Source: CAVURS01 sp963795385 (GTDB lineage Bacteria; Actinomycetota; Actinomycetes; Actinomycetales; CAVURS01). From it: a stretch of DNA of 64,000 nucleotides. Within the stretch, counting starts at the first letter, position 1; every line of letters starts with the position of its first letter. Below are positions 1 to 7,992 of the stretch, in pieces. Where the stretch lies: contig CAWCHK010000014.1 of NCBI GenBank assembly GCA_963795385.1, forward strand, positions 957,598 through 1,021,597, given 5' to 3'. Both the position numbers and the translations under genes were made by a program. Below the pieces are notes generated by a model. It had not been told where the DNA came from, ran no database searches, and saw only the letters and a program-made list of their open reading frames with translations.

Positions 1-727
1 TACCGGCACCGTGGATGGAACGGCCGTGGCGCTGGGCAATGTCGCTCTGATGAATGATCTCGGCATAGTGCTCGGTGCCCTCGAGGCTGACGCCGAAGCG
101 CTTCGACGCGAAGGAGCGACCGCACTGTTCCTCGCGGTGGATGCCGCGCCAGCCGGGATCATCGCCATCGCCGATCCGATCAAGGCCACCACGCACCACG
201 CACTGGCCGACCTCCGCGCCCGCGGGATTCTCCTCGTCATGCTGACCGGCGACAATCGTACCACTGCGGAAGCTGTCGCGCGAGGCCTCGGCATCAAGCA
301 GATCGAGGCCGATGTGCTGCCGGAAGACAAGCACGCTGTCATACGTCGTCTGAAAGCCGAAGGGCAAATCGTCGCTATGGCAGGCGACGGCATCAACGAC
401 GCCCCCGCACTGGCCGCGGCGGATATCGGTATCGCCATGGGCACCGGCACCGAAGTTGCGATGGCGAGTGCCGGCGTCACCCTGGTGAAGGGTGACCTCA
501 TCGGCATTGTACGGTCGATCACGCTGAGCCGTGCCACCATGCGAAATATCCGCCAGAATTTGTTTTTCGCCTTTGTTTACAATGCTATCGGTGTTCCGAT
601 TGCGGCCGGCGTGCTGTACCCGGCCTTTGGCATCCTGCTTAGCCCGGTGGTCGCGGCGCTGGCCATGTCACTCAGCTCGGTTTCCGTAATCACCAATGCG
701 CTGCGTCTGCGCCAGACGCGACTCTGA
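1..727 (+). CDS. copA: Copper-translocating P1B-type ATPase, C-terminal part (5' truncated by window edge)
   Basis: Membrane pump that exports Cu(+) (or Ag(+)) at the expense of ATP. Only about the last 240 residues are inside the window; the frame is open to base 1, so the GTG at 11 is not a real start. Visible are the end of the nucleotide-binding domain, the MLTGDNRTTAEAVARGLGI motif, the P-domain hinge GDGINDAPALAAADIGIAMG, and the last two membrane helices with YNAIGVPIAAG and the Met-x-x-Ser-Ser type segment AMSLSSVSVITNALRL. The latter is the ion-binding signature of the CopA (P1B-1) subgroup. The DKTG phosphorylation site, CPC motif and any N-terminal metal-binding domains lie upstream and cannot be checked. 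The family call is secure; copper specificity rests on the last helix. Confidence 0.9.
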   Translation, partial: TGTVDGTAVALGNVALMNDLGIVLGALEADAEALRREGATALFLAVDAAPAGIIAIADPIKATTHHALADLRARGILLVMLTGDNRTTAEAVARGLGIKQIEADVLPEDKHAVIRRLKAEGQIVAMAGDGINDAPALAAADIGIAMGTGTEVAMASAGVTLVKGDLIGIVRSITLSRATMRNIRQNLFFAFVYNAIGVPIAAGVLYPAFGILLSPVVAALAMSLSSVSVITNALRLRQTRL

Positions 728-794
728 CAGTCGAAACGCTGCTGCAACCCCCTTCACGATAGCAATCGCCGCCGATTTCAGGGGACCTCGCAGA

Positions 795-1202
795 ATGCAG
801 CCTGATACGACGCAGAGCGCTGGCGCCTCCCCCACGCGCTCTGTCTCGCAATGGGAGCGTGCCGTGCTGGCGCAGTGGTTTGCCGGGACAGAACGAACCG
901 GGGAGCAGGCGGTAGCGGCGGCTTATGTCAGTGAACGGAGTTGGGATGATCCCAGGCTGCGGAACATGATTATCGTTGCCGAACTGGACCAGACCGATAT
1001 CGGCTTTTTGGTTCACCGCCCAGTGGGTGAAAATGCCTGGACCCTCACCTGCGGTCGCACCGGCGCCGACCTTGGGCGATTTCGCACCTTGCCGGAAGCA
1101 TTGAATACGATCCGTTCCCACCGCAACGATCCCGACGCCCAGATTGCCACTGCGCCGTTGCGCGTCGAGGACACCCTGGCTGATGTTTCACACGACCGAT
1201 AG
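795..1202 (+). CDS. Hypothetical protein, 135 aa
   Basis: I do not recognise a family. The open frame reaches back to 696 inside the ATPase gene, but the ATG at 795 is preferred because it follows a GGGGA stretch about nine bases upstream and avoids overlap. The product is soluble-looking, with no membrane segment or signal peptide. It contains a plausible alpha/beta core (an IIVAELDQTDIGFLVH-type strand, then a DLGRFRTLPEAL helix). It ends 12 bases before the next gene, so the two are probably co-transcribed, and it may serve the same signalling function as the GGDEF-like neighbour. Coding nature is supported by the open frame and base composition only. Confidence 0.5.
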   Translation: MQPDTTQSAGASPTRSVSQWERAVLAQWFAGTERTGEQAVAAAYVSERSWDDPRLRNMIIVAELDQTDIGFLVHRPVGENAWTLTCGRTGADLGRFRTLPEALNTIRSHRNDPDAQIATAPLRVEDTLADVSHDR

Positions 1203-1214
1203 GCATTTCGTAGC

Positions 1215-2198
1215 ATGGCGACACAACAGCAGCGGGCGGCAATTGGCCGCATGAATGATGAGTTGGCCGGCGTTCTCCGCTGCCTGCGTCGCGAAGCCAG
1301 AGCACCGCAGATGATGACCGCCGGATTGGACTCCATCCTGGCGGCCCTCGGCGCGGAAGGCGCCGCAGTGATCCGTGGCGCGGCTAGCTCGGTATCCGAA
1401 GAACCGGAGGTATTGCATCGCGCTGGCATGATCGGGCTGCCGGCAACGACCGCGGGCATGTTGTTATGGCGGGCGGAAGTCGGCACGCCGGCACTGTCGC
1501 AGGAACCGAATGGCCGCCCGATCGCCGTGTCGATCTGCCGTGCGAGCAACAGCGAGAAAATCGGCTTGGTGCTTTGGCGCCGCCGCGGTGGCCGAGCCTG
1601 GGCGAGCGACGATGTGCCGTTGGTGGATGCGATTGGGGGCATCATCTGGCTGCTGATGGACCGGGATCCCGTCCAGCGCGACCTGTACCGTTCAATCCGG
1701 ACTGATCCGCTGACGGCCCTGCTCAATCAGCGATCGTTCGTCGCCGAGGCGACGCGGCACATGGTACGGCTGGACCGTGACGATTTGCCCGGCACATTGA
1801 TGCTGGCCGAGGTGGATAATCTGGAGAATGTCTGTCTCTTGTTCGGTCCGGATGGCAGTGACCAGGTCCTGCGCCGCGCCGCAATGCTGTTGCAGGCTGC
1901 GGTGCGTCCGACCGATCTGGTAGCGCGCACCGGGGACGCTGAATTCGCCGTCTGGCTGAGTGGAGCGGATCATTTGACCGCAGCGGAGCGTGCTGACGAT
2001 CTGTGCCTGGACGCGCCCGGAAAGGCGGCCGGCCCTCGGCAGGCGTCGCTGCCGGACGTAAGCTTTTCGATTGGGATCGCGACGCGCAAGACCGGTGAGA
2101 GCTTTGCCGACCTGGTGCGCCGCGCAGGCCATGCGATGCGCGAGGTGAAGTCGGCTGGCGGCGGGTATTGGCGCGTGTCGCTAACCCAGCCGGCGTGA
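1215..2198 (+). CDS. GAF-like/GGDEF-domain protein with degenerate GGDEF signature
   Basis: 327 residues. The first ~165 look like a GAF-type sensory domain; the rest is a GGDEF fold, beginning at DPLTALLNQRSF (the conserved DxLTxLxNR start of the domain), with a metal-site strand MLAEVDNLENV and the signature hairpin RTGDAEFAVWL. In active diguanylate cyclases that hairpin reads GG(D/E)EF; here it is GDAEF, so the substrate-binding second Gly and the acidic third residue are altered. Synthesis of c-di-GMP is therefore doubtful, and the protein may instead be a receptor or regulatory partner. It follows the 135-aa gene closely. Its 3' end overlaps the 3' end of the convergent ureG by 18 bases. 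Family assignment is firm, activity is not. Confidence 0.8.
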   Translation: MATQQQRAAIGRMNDELAGVLRCLRREARAPQMMTAGLDSILAALGAEGAAVIRGAASSVSEEPEVLHRAGMIGLPATTAGMLLWRAEVGTPALSQEPNGRPIAVSICRASNSEKIGLVLWRRRGGRAWASDDVPLVDAIGGIIWLLMDRDPVQRDLYRSIRTDPLTALLNQRSFVAEATRHMVRLDRDDLPGTLMLAEVDNLENVCLLFGPDGSDQVLRRAAMLLQAAVRPTDLVARTGDAEFAVWLSGADHLTAAERADDLCLDAPGKAAGPRQASLPDVSFSIGIATRKTGESFADLVRRAGHAMREVKSAGGGYWRVSLTQPA

Positions 2199-2814
2199 GC
2201 GCAAGCCGCCTTCAGTCTCGACAAAGGCGGCAATTTCCGCGACGCCTTTGCCGCCGCGGATATTGGCGAACACGAACGGTCGGTCCCCACGCATCTTCCT
2301 GGCGTCCCGGTCCATCACTTCCAGGTTTGCGCCGACGAACGGCGCAAGGTCGATCTTGTTGATCACCAGCAGGTCGCTGCGCGTAATGCCCGGTCCGCCC
2401 TTGCGGGGTATCTTGTCGCCGGCAGAGACATCGATCACATAAATCGTCAGGTCGGCTAATTCAGGGCTGAACGTGGCGGCGAGATTGTCACCGCCTGATT
2501 TCAATCAGAATGATGTCCAGCGACGGAAAGCGGCGATTCAGTTCCGCAACTCCTGCCAGGTTGATCGAAGCGTCCTCGCGGATCGCAGTGTGTGGACAGC
2601 CGCCGGTTTCGATGCCGAGGATTTGCTCCGGCGGCAGAGATCCGGCTCGGGTGAGGAATTCCGCATCCTCCTTGGTGTAGATGTCGTTGGTGATTGCCGC
2701 GATGTCATAGCGGGCGCGAAGCTGCTTGCAGAGTGCGTCCATAAGAGCGGTCTTGCCAGTGCCGACCGGGCCGCCCACACCGACGCGCAGCGGGCCGTTA
2801 GGGGATGTGGTCAT
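2181..2814 (-). pseudogene. ureG: Urease accessory GTPase UreG, interrupted by a frameshift
   Basis: UreG is the SIMIBI GTPase that drives nickel insertion into urease with UreE, UreF and UreD. The N-terminal part (from the ATG at 2814) has the P-loop GPVGTGKTAL, the TNDIYTKEDAEFL segment and ETGGCPHTAIREDAS with the Cys-Pro-His metal motif. The C-terminal part has the NKID-type guanine specificity motif (LLVINKIDLAP). The frame breaks near 2499-2501: after LDIILIE one extra A converts the expected SGGDNL into IRR-stop, and downstream sequence continues in another frame to 2181. Removing one base restores a full-length ~210 aa UreG. The start overlaps the ureF stop by ATGA. As written, no functional UreG is encoded; a sequencing insertion is the likeliest cause. 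Confidence 0.85.
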
Positions 2815-3462
2815 GAACGGAAAAGCCTCGTGTATTGGGTTTCGTGACGCATGGCGGCGATGTCGGATCGGAATGCGCAGCCGCCGAGATCATCGAGCGT
2901 GGCGGACCGGGTCGCGTGGGCGATGCGCAGGATGACTGGTTCCAGTGCGGCAAGGACGCGCAGGCCCGTGCTCTGGCCGAGTGGTACCAGGCGGACAGCG
3001 GCGGAAATCAGGTTTGCCGCGAACGCCTGGAGATAGGCTGCGGCGGTTGCACCTTCCGCGATGCCATGAGTGCCGGCGAGAGCACCGACTGCGATGGGGT
3101 ACGGTACGCGTGCCGGCAGGTTGGGAGGATACCATGCGGCGGCGGCAGCAATGAAGGCAGTGCCCTGGTCTAACGTTTCGCTGCGTCGTTCGCGTGACGG
3201 TGCAATGGCGGTGGCGAGGTCCGCAAGTTCGTTGAGTGCTGCGGACTGGATGCTGACACGGTGTGCATGACGCAGCAGGACCGCATCATTGTATCCAGAA
3301 CCGTGCACGAGCACATCAGCAACCCAGGCATGCAGGCTTGCTTCGTCGGTCACGTCACCTGGACTCCACCGCCCATTCCAGGCCGTGCGAATACGCGTAG
3401 GCCCCGGTGGGGAATGCCGGAGAGAGCCAGGCGAGCAAGCGAAGCAAAGAGTTGTCGTTCAT
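2811..3462 (-). pseudogene. ureF: Urease accessory protein UreF, interrupted by a frameshift
   Basis: UreF acts in the UreDFG complex as the activator that gates nickel delivery to apo-urease. The family N-terminus LLAWLSPAFPTGAYAYSHGL is present from the ATG at 3462 (an in-frame ATG at 3483 is an alternative). The frame stops at EWAVESR-stop, and the family sequence resumes one frame over at VTDEASLHAWVADVL. A single extra base (T on the plus strand at 3360) accounts for this; without it the gene would give a normal ~217-residue UreF ending at 2811. The internal open frame that starts at a GTG (3353) lacks the conserved N-terminal helix. It lies between ureE and ureG and overlaps ureG by four bases. 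Confidence 0.82.
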
Positions 3463-3510
3463 GGCGGCGCGCGCCGCCGGCATATCTTGCAACGACGATG
3501 GCGCAGCGGA

Positions 3511-3984
3511 TTACTCATCATGCATGGTCATGTCATGGTCATTGTCATGGTGATGCCGCACGGCATAGGCGCCGGCCTCCGGGTCGAACGGCGCCTCGAT
3601 CTCGTCTACGTGACCGCCCAGGCGCTCGACCATCTCCCTGATAACATGATCCACCCGGATGCGAATCCGGTCGTCCAGCAACTGCACCGGCAGATGGCGG
3701 TTGCCAAGATGCCAGGCGATGCGAACCATCTCGCCCTCGTCGTGCGTATGGATCTCCAGCAGCGGTTCCGGCCTGGCGCAGACCCGCACCACGCCGCCAT
3801 CCACCGCAAGCCCGTCGCCGTGGCGCAACCGCACCGCCTGCGGCAGGTCCAGCAGGACGTCCCTGCCCTGCTCCGTCCGCAACAGGATGCGACGACGGTG
3901 CCGACGGTCGAAGTCGATCAACACGCGATCAACTTCGTGCGCCGCGTCCCAGGTACCCGACGGAAGAACCGTTCCGGCGCGCAT
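3511..3984 (-). CDS. ureE: Urease accessory nickel-binding metallochaperone UreE
   Basis: 157 residues. UreE is the cytoplasmic dimeric metallochaperone that hands Ni(2+) to the UreG-containing activation complex. The N-terminal peptide-binding domain (VLPSGTWDAAHEVDRVLIDF, then RRRILLRTEQGRDVLLDLP) and the metal-binding domain with AWHLGNRHLPVQL (the conserved His of the dimer nickel site) are present. It ends in a His/Asp-rich tail HHHDNDHDMTMHDE, typical of proteins that also store nickel. The ATG shares one base with the ureC stop (TGATG), indicating translational coupling. It is one of the intact genes in an otherwise frame-broken accessory set. Confidence 0.93.
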   Translation of the reverse strand: MRAGTVLPSGTWDAAHEVDRVLIDFDRRHRRRILLRTEQGRDVLLDLPQAVRLRHGDGLAVDGGVVRVCARPEPLLEIHTHDEGEMVRIAWHLGNRHLPVQLLDDRIRIRVDHVIREMVERLGGHVDEIEAPFDPEAGAYAVRHHHDNDHDMTMHDE

Positions 3985-5693
3985 CAGAACAGGAAGTAGC
4001 GCTGGGCCATCGGCAGCACGGTCGCTGGCTCGCAGGTCAGCAGAATACCATCGGCGCGCACTTCGTAGGTTTCGGCATCCACCTCGATCACCGGGGTTGC
4101 ATCATTGTGGATCATCGACTTCTTGCCGATGCTGCCTCGCGTTTTGGCAACCGGCACAATCCGGCGCTGCAGCTTCAATGCTTTGCCGATGCCGGCATCC
4201 AGCGCAGCGGCAGACACGAACGTAACGCAGTGTTCAGCCAGCGCGCGGCCGAATACGCCGAACATCGGCCGGTAATGCACTGGCTGCGGCGTCGGAATGG
4301 AGGCGTTGGGATCGCCCATCAGCGCACAGGCGATGCTGCCGCCTTTAATCACCAGATCCGGCTTCACAGCAAAGAATGCCGGCGACCACAGCACAAGGTC
4401 CGCAAGCTTCCCGACCTCTATCGAGCCGACCTCATTCGCCAGCCCCTGCGCAATTGCCGGGTTGATGGTGTATTTCGCAATGTAGCGTTTCACTCGCGCA
4501 TTGTCGTTGCCTTCGCCGTCACCAGGTAAGGCTCCGCGTTGCTGTTTCATCTTATGTGCGGTCTGCCAGGTACGGATGGTGACCTCTCCGACGCGGCCCA
4601 TGGCCTGGCTATCCGACGACATCATCGAAAGCGCACCGATGTCATGCAGGATGTCTTCGGCCGCGATAGTCTCCTTGCGAATGCGGCTTTCGGCGAACGC
4701 GACATCCTCCGGGATCGAGCTGTCCAGATGATGACACACCATCAGCATGTCGAGATGTTCGTCCAGCGTGTTCGCGCTGTAGGGACGCGTTGGGTTGGTC
4801 GAACTCGGCAGCACATTGGCCAAACCCGCAACCTTGATGATGTCGGGCGCATGTCCGCCGCCGGCGCCTTCGGTATGGAACGCGTGAATAGTGCGGCCCT
4901 TGAAAGCGGCGATAGTGTCCTCGACGAAGCCTGATTCGTTCAATGTGTCGGTGTGGATCATCACCTGCACGTCGAACTGGTCCGCGACCGATAGTGCGCA
5001 GTCGATTGCCGCGGGCGTGGTGCCCCAATCCTCGTGCAATTTCAGACAGGAAGCGCCGGCCCGGATCATTTCCTCCAGTGCGGCGGGACGCGACGCATTG
5101 CCCTTTGCGGCAAATGCCAGATTCACCGGCAGTCCCTCGGCCGCCTGCAGCATGCGCGCAAGATGCCATGGACCGGGGGTGCAGGTGGTTGCAGCAGTGC
5201 CTGTGGCAGGCCCTGTCCCGCCGCCGATCAGCGTGGTCATCCCTGCGGCGATCGCATCCTCGACCTGCTGCGGACAGATGAAATGGATGTGGCTGTCAAC
5301 GCCTCCAGCGGTGAGGATCTTACCCTCGCCGGCAATCACCTCGGTGCCCGGACCGATAATGATATCGACGTTCGGCTGCACATCGGGATTCCCGGCTTTG
5401 CCAAGCTTTGTGATGCGCCCGTTGGTGATGCCCACATCGGCCTTGATGATCCCACAGTGATCGATGATCAGCGCATTGGTGATCACTGTATCAACCGCGC
5501 CTTCGGCCTGCGATGCCTGCGACTGGCCCATGCCGTCGCGGATTACCTTCCCACCGCCAAACTTCACTTCCTCGCCGTAGACGGTGAGGTCGCGTTCCAC
5601 TTCGACGATCAGATCGGTATCGGCCAGGCGAACACGATCGCCGGTGGTCGGTCCGAACATGTCGGCATAGGCGGCACGGGGAATATGTGCCAT
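3984..5693 (-). CDS. ureC: Urease subunit alpha (catalytic)
   Basis: 569 residues, the standard length for the alpha subunit, which hydrolyses urea to ammonia and carbamate at a dinuclear nickel centre. Nickel ligands and catalytic residues are visible: VDSHIHFICP (two His), the carbamylated Lys in GASCLKLHEDWGTTP, HTDTLNESGF and HTEGAGGGHAPDI (His ligands), the flap VCHHLD with the catalytic His, and the Asp ligand in MMSSDSQAMGR. The start ATG (MAHIPRAAYADMFGPTTGDR) is the family start; the longer open frame running to 6002 results from a frameshift in ureB and is not a natural beta-alpha fusion. The stop couples to ureE. Confidence 0.96.
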   Translation of the reverse strand: MAHIPRAAYADMFGPTTGDRVRLADTDLIVEVERDLTVYGEEVKFGGGKVIRDGMGQSQASQAEGAVDTVITNALIIDHCGIIKADVGITNGRITKLGKAGNPDVQPNVDIIIGPGTEVIAGEGKILTAGGVDSHIHFICPQQVEDAIAAGMTTLIGGGTGPATGTAATTCTPGPWHLARMLQAAEGLPVNLAFAAKGNASRPAALEEMIRAGASCLKLHEDWGTTPAAIDCALSVADQFDVQVMIHTDTLNESGFVEDTIAAFKGRTIHAFHTEGAGGGHAPDIIKVAGLANVLPSSTNPTRPYSANTLDEHLDMLMVCHHLDSSIPEDVAFAESRIRKETIAAEDILHDIGALSMMSSDSQAMGRVGEVTIRTWQTAHKMKQQRGALPGDGEGNDNARVKRYIAKYTINPAIAQGLANEVGSIEVGKLADLVLWSPAFFAVKPDLVIKGGSIACALMGDPNASIPTPQPVHYRPMFGVFGRALAEHCVTFVSAAALDAGIGKALKLQRRIVPVAKTRGSIGKKSMIHNDATPVIEVDAETYEVRADGILLTCEPATVLPMAQRYFLF

Positions 5694-6002
5694 CAGTCGA
5701 GTGCTCCCATCACGGCGCCGCGAAAGCCCTGCACCACGCGTGCGGCCGCGGTAGGGCACTAGCGCGATTTCGCGTGTCTGGCCTGGCTCGAATCGGACCG
5801 CAGTGCCAGCGGGTATGTCCAGCCTCATACCGCGCGCGGCAGCGCGGTCGAACGAGAGTGCTGGATTGGTCTCGGCAAAGTGGTAGTGGCTGCCGACCTG
5901 GATTGGACGGTCACCGGTATTGGCGACAACAAGTGTGGTGCGAGCAAGTCCGGCGTTCAGCTCTATGTCGCCGCTGGCCGGGAGGATTTCACCAGGTATC
6001 AT
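5693..6002 (-). pseudogene. ureB: Urease subunit beta, frameshifted near its end so that it reads into ureC
   Basis: Small structural urease subunit of ~100 residues. MIPGEILPASGDIELNAG, VGSHYHFAETNPALSFDRAA and GTAVRFEPGQTREIALVP are all canonical. After LVPYRGR the given frame diverges (TRGAGLSRRRDG...) and runs without a stop into ureC. In the +1 frame the normal tail VVQGFRGAVMGALD-stop is encoded, with its TGA at 5695-5693 sharing a base with the ureC ATG. One extra base between about 5737 and 5748 explains this. The apparent 672-residue UreB-UreC protein should be treated as an artefact until the base is verified. The gene follows ureA after a 138-base gap containing a perfect hairpin. 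Confidence 0.85.
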
Positions 6003-6041
6003 GGAGTCTGTTTCCGTCGATTTTCATTCTCGTTCCCAGTA

Positions 6042-6066
6042 ATCCGTCATCGCGGGGATGACGGAT
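6042..6066 (-). repeat. Perfect inverted repeat between ureA and ureB
   Basis: ATCCGTCATC, a five-base GCGGG loop, then GATGACGGAT: a perfect 10-bp stem in the only sizeable gap within ureDABC. There is no T-tract, so it is not an ordinary terminator. It could be a small palindromic repetitive element or an mRNA-stability hairpin that separates ureA from ureB translation. Confidence 0.65.
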
Positions 6067-6140
6067 GGAGCGGGAGCGACGAATAGGAGGGGCAGTCGAC
6101 GCATGAGTGGATGACGGTCGCCCCTGTTGCGCGTGCGCCA

Positions 6141-6443
6141 TCATCGGATCGGCTCGTGCACGGTGACCAGCTTCGTGCCATCGGGGAACGTCGCCTCAAC
6201 CTGTACGTCATGGATCATCTCGGCGATACCATCCATCACCTGCGCGCGCGTAATCACCTTGCCGCCCGCCTCCATCAGGTCCGCAACGCTGCGCCCGTCG
6301 CGCGCCCCCTCGACGACGAAGTCGGTGATCAACGCCACCGCTTCCGGGTGGTTCAGCTTGACGCCGCGTTCCAGCCTGCGTCGCGCAACGATCGCCGCCA
6401 TGGAAATCAACAGCTTGTCCTTCTCTCGCGGCGTCAGGTTCAT
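6141..6443 (-). CDS. ureA: Urease subunit gamma
   Basis: 100 residues, exactly the family length. It starts MNLTPREKDKLLISMAAIVA and carries RRLERGVKLNHPEAVALITD, ARDGRSVADLMEAGG and VEATFPDGTKLVTVHEPI, all landmarks of the gamma subunit that packs against the alpha/beta core of the (UreABC)3 trimer. The gene starts 10 bases after the ureD stop and is intact. It is followed by the hairpin-containing gap before ureB. Confidence 0.96.
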   Translation of the reverse strand: MNLTPREKDKLLISMAAIVARRRLERGVKLNHPEAVALITDFVVEGARDGRSVADLMEAGGKVITRAQVMDGIAEMIHDVQVEATFPDGTKLVTVHEPIR

Positions 6444-6453
6444 GCGCTTTCTC

Positions 6454-7256
6454 TCAACAAAGCCAAACGCGGGGCAGTTGGCGTCCGGAACGGAGCACCT
6501 GCAGTGCAGCGATCACCGCCGCGCGCAAAGAGGCACCATCGGCCGCAACGATCCGTGCAACCAGAAGATCGTCCCACGCGCTAACGCCTCCCTGTGGTAC
6601 CGCATCCCGCATGGGCTCCAACGCGCTTTCCGCATCCGGCGCAACATGCACCAGCGTCGCCACGGCACGGGCGCCGGCGGCGATCGCCGGGCGCTGCAAG
6701 GTGGCGGCAACTTCGCCATTCAACCGGATCGCATCATGAAATCAGCAAGCGGCCGCCACGGCGCGCTTGGATCACATCATGCAGGGACGCATGCTCCACG
6801 CTTTCGCCCATCGCGGCGCGGCCGAATACCAGGCACTCCACGCCGAGAAACCAGGCGTCGGGTGCGAGGTCAATCTCCAAGCGCCGGTCAAGCGCACAAT
6901 TGTCGAATAGAATGGTCTCCTGCGGCAGCCATTCGGCTGCGGCGCCAGTCAGCCACCGCGATTCGGGTTCGCACGCGCGACGGAGCACTGCCCGGCAATG
7001 CTCGATAGAAGCGTTCCGCCGCCTGGGCCGCTATCGTGGCGCGTGCACCGGTGCGCAATGAAAATGCGCTGTCCAGCGCGTCACCGGCGGCAATGCCGCC
7101 TGATGTGTTCAACGTCACAACAGTAGACCACCCAGTATCGACAGGGCGCGGAAACCGTGCCTTCAGGCAACCGGCCTGGCGCAGACCGTCCAGTACGGTG
7201 AGTTCGTCGCGAGCGCATAGATCGACGCGCAGTTCACCGACCGCGCGCTGCAGCAT
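6454..7256 (-). pseudogene. ureD: Urease accessory protein UreD, interrupted by two frameshifts
   Basis: UreD is the scaffold that binds apo-urease and recruits UreF and UreG. From the ATG at 7256 the family pattern is clear: LKARFPRP, TLNTSGGIAAGD, QAAERFYRAL. The frame breaks near 6947 (VRTRIAVAD followed by one extra T before GAAAEWLPQETILFDN) and again near 6736 (RRGGRLLIS-stop versus DAIRLNGEVAATLQRP in the next frame). It then runs to LPRVWLC at 6454. Removing one base at each place gives a normal ~265-residue UreD. The start lies seven bases after the urtE stop, so transport and urease genes form one transcription unit. Confidence 0.83.
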
Positions 7257-7263
7257 GGGACCG

Positions 7264-7959
7264 TCAGACCGAGAGGCGGCGTCGTACATCCTCCCCGTCC
7301 AGCTCCTCCCGTCGCCCAGACAGCACAACGTCGCCGCGATCCATCACGACAATCCTCTGAGCAAGCTCCTGGGCGAAATCGAAATACTGCTCGACCAGCA
7401 AGATGGCCATTTCGCCCTTCGACCGCAACAGCGCAATCACCCGACCGATATCTTTGATGATGCTGGGCTGGATCCCCTCGGTGGGCTCATCCAGCACCAA
7501 CAGTCGCGGCTTCATCACCAGCGCCCGGGCGATCGCCAACTGCTGCTGCTGGCCGCCCGAGAGATCGCCGCCACGCCGGCGCAACATAGTATTCAGCACG
7601 GGGAACAACTCGAACACCTCGTCCGGTACACGGCGCTGGGCGCGCGGCAACACGGCAAATCCGGTTTCCAGGTTCTCCCGCACTGTCAGCAGCGGGAAGA
7701 TGTCACGACCCTGCGGCACCCAGGCGATGCCGCGCCGCGCCCTATCATGGATCGGCAAGCGCGAAATCTCCTCGCCTTCCCATTTGATGGTACCGGCGCT
7801 GATCGGATGAGCACCGGTGATCGCCCTCAGCAGGCTCGTCTTGCCGACACCGTTACGGCCAAGCAGACAGGTTACAGCGCCGACTTCTGCTGTCAGGGAT
7901 ACCTGGCGCAGAGCGATGGCGGCGCCATAGTGCAGGTCGACATGGTCCACTTCAAGCAT
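7264..7959 (-). CDS. urtE: Urea ABC transporter ATP-binding protein UrtE
   Basis: 231 residues, LivF-like ATPase. It has Walker A LLGRNGVGKTSLL, Q-loop region WVPQGRDIFPLLTVREN, ABC signature LSGGQQQQLAIARAL, Walker B LLVLDEPTEGIQPSII and switch His region (here LLVEQYFDFAQ, with Gln as usual in LivF/UrtE). With UrtD it would power uptake of urea through the UrtBC channel at the inner membrane. It is the last transport gene before ureD, and its linkage to urease supports urea as substrate over amino acids. Confidence 0.94.
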   Translation of the reverse strand: MLEVDHVDLHYGAAIALRQVSLTAEVGAVTCLLGRNGVGKTSLLRAITGAHPISAGTIKWEGEEISRLPIHDRARRGIAWVPQGRDIFPLLTVRENLETGFAVLPRAQRRVPDEVFELFPVLNTMLRRRGGDLSGGQQQQLAIARALVMKPRLLVLDEPTEGIQPSIIKDIGRVIALLRSKGEMAILLVEQYFDFAQELAQRIVVMDRGDVVLSGRREELDGEDVRRRLSV

Positions 7960-7992
7960 ATGTTGTGGACTTCCCGGTGTGCCGGTCGACCG

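Noticed and set aside
696..794. Longer N-terminus for the 135-aa hypothetical gene
   Set aside because: It would overlap the copper ATPase gene and lacks a ribosome site; the extra residues are not protein-like.
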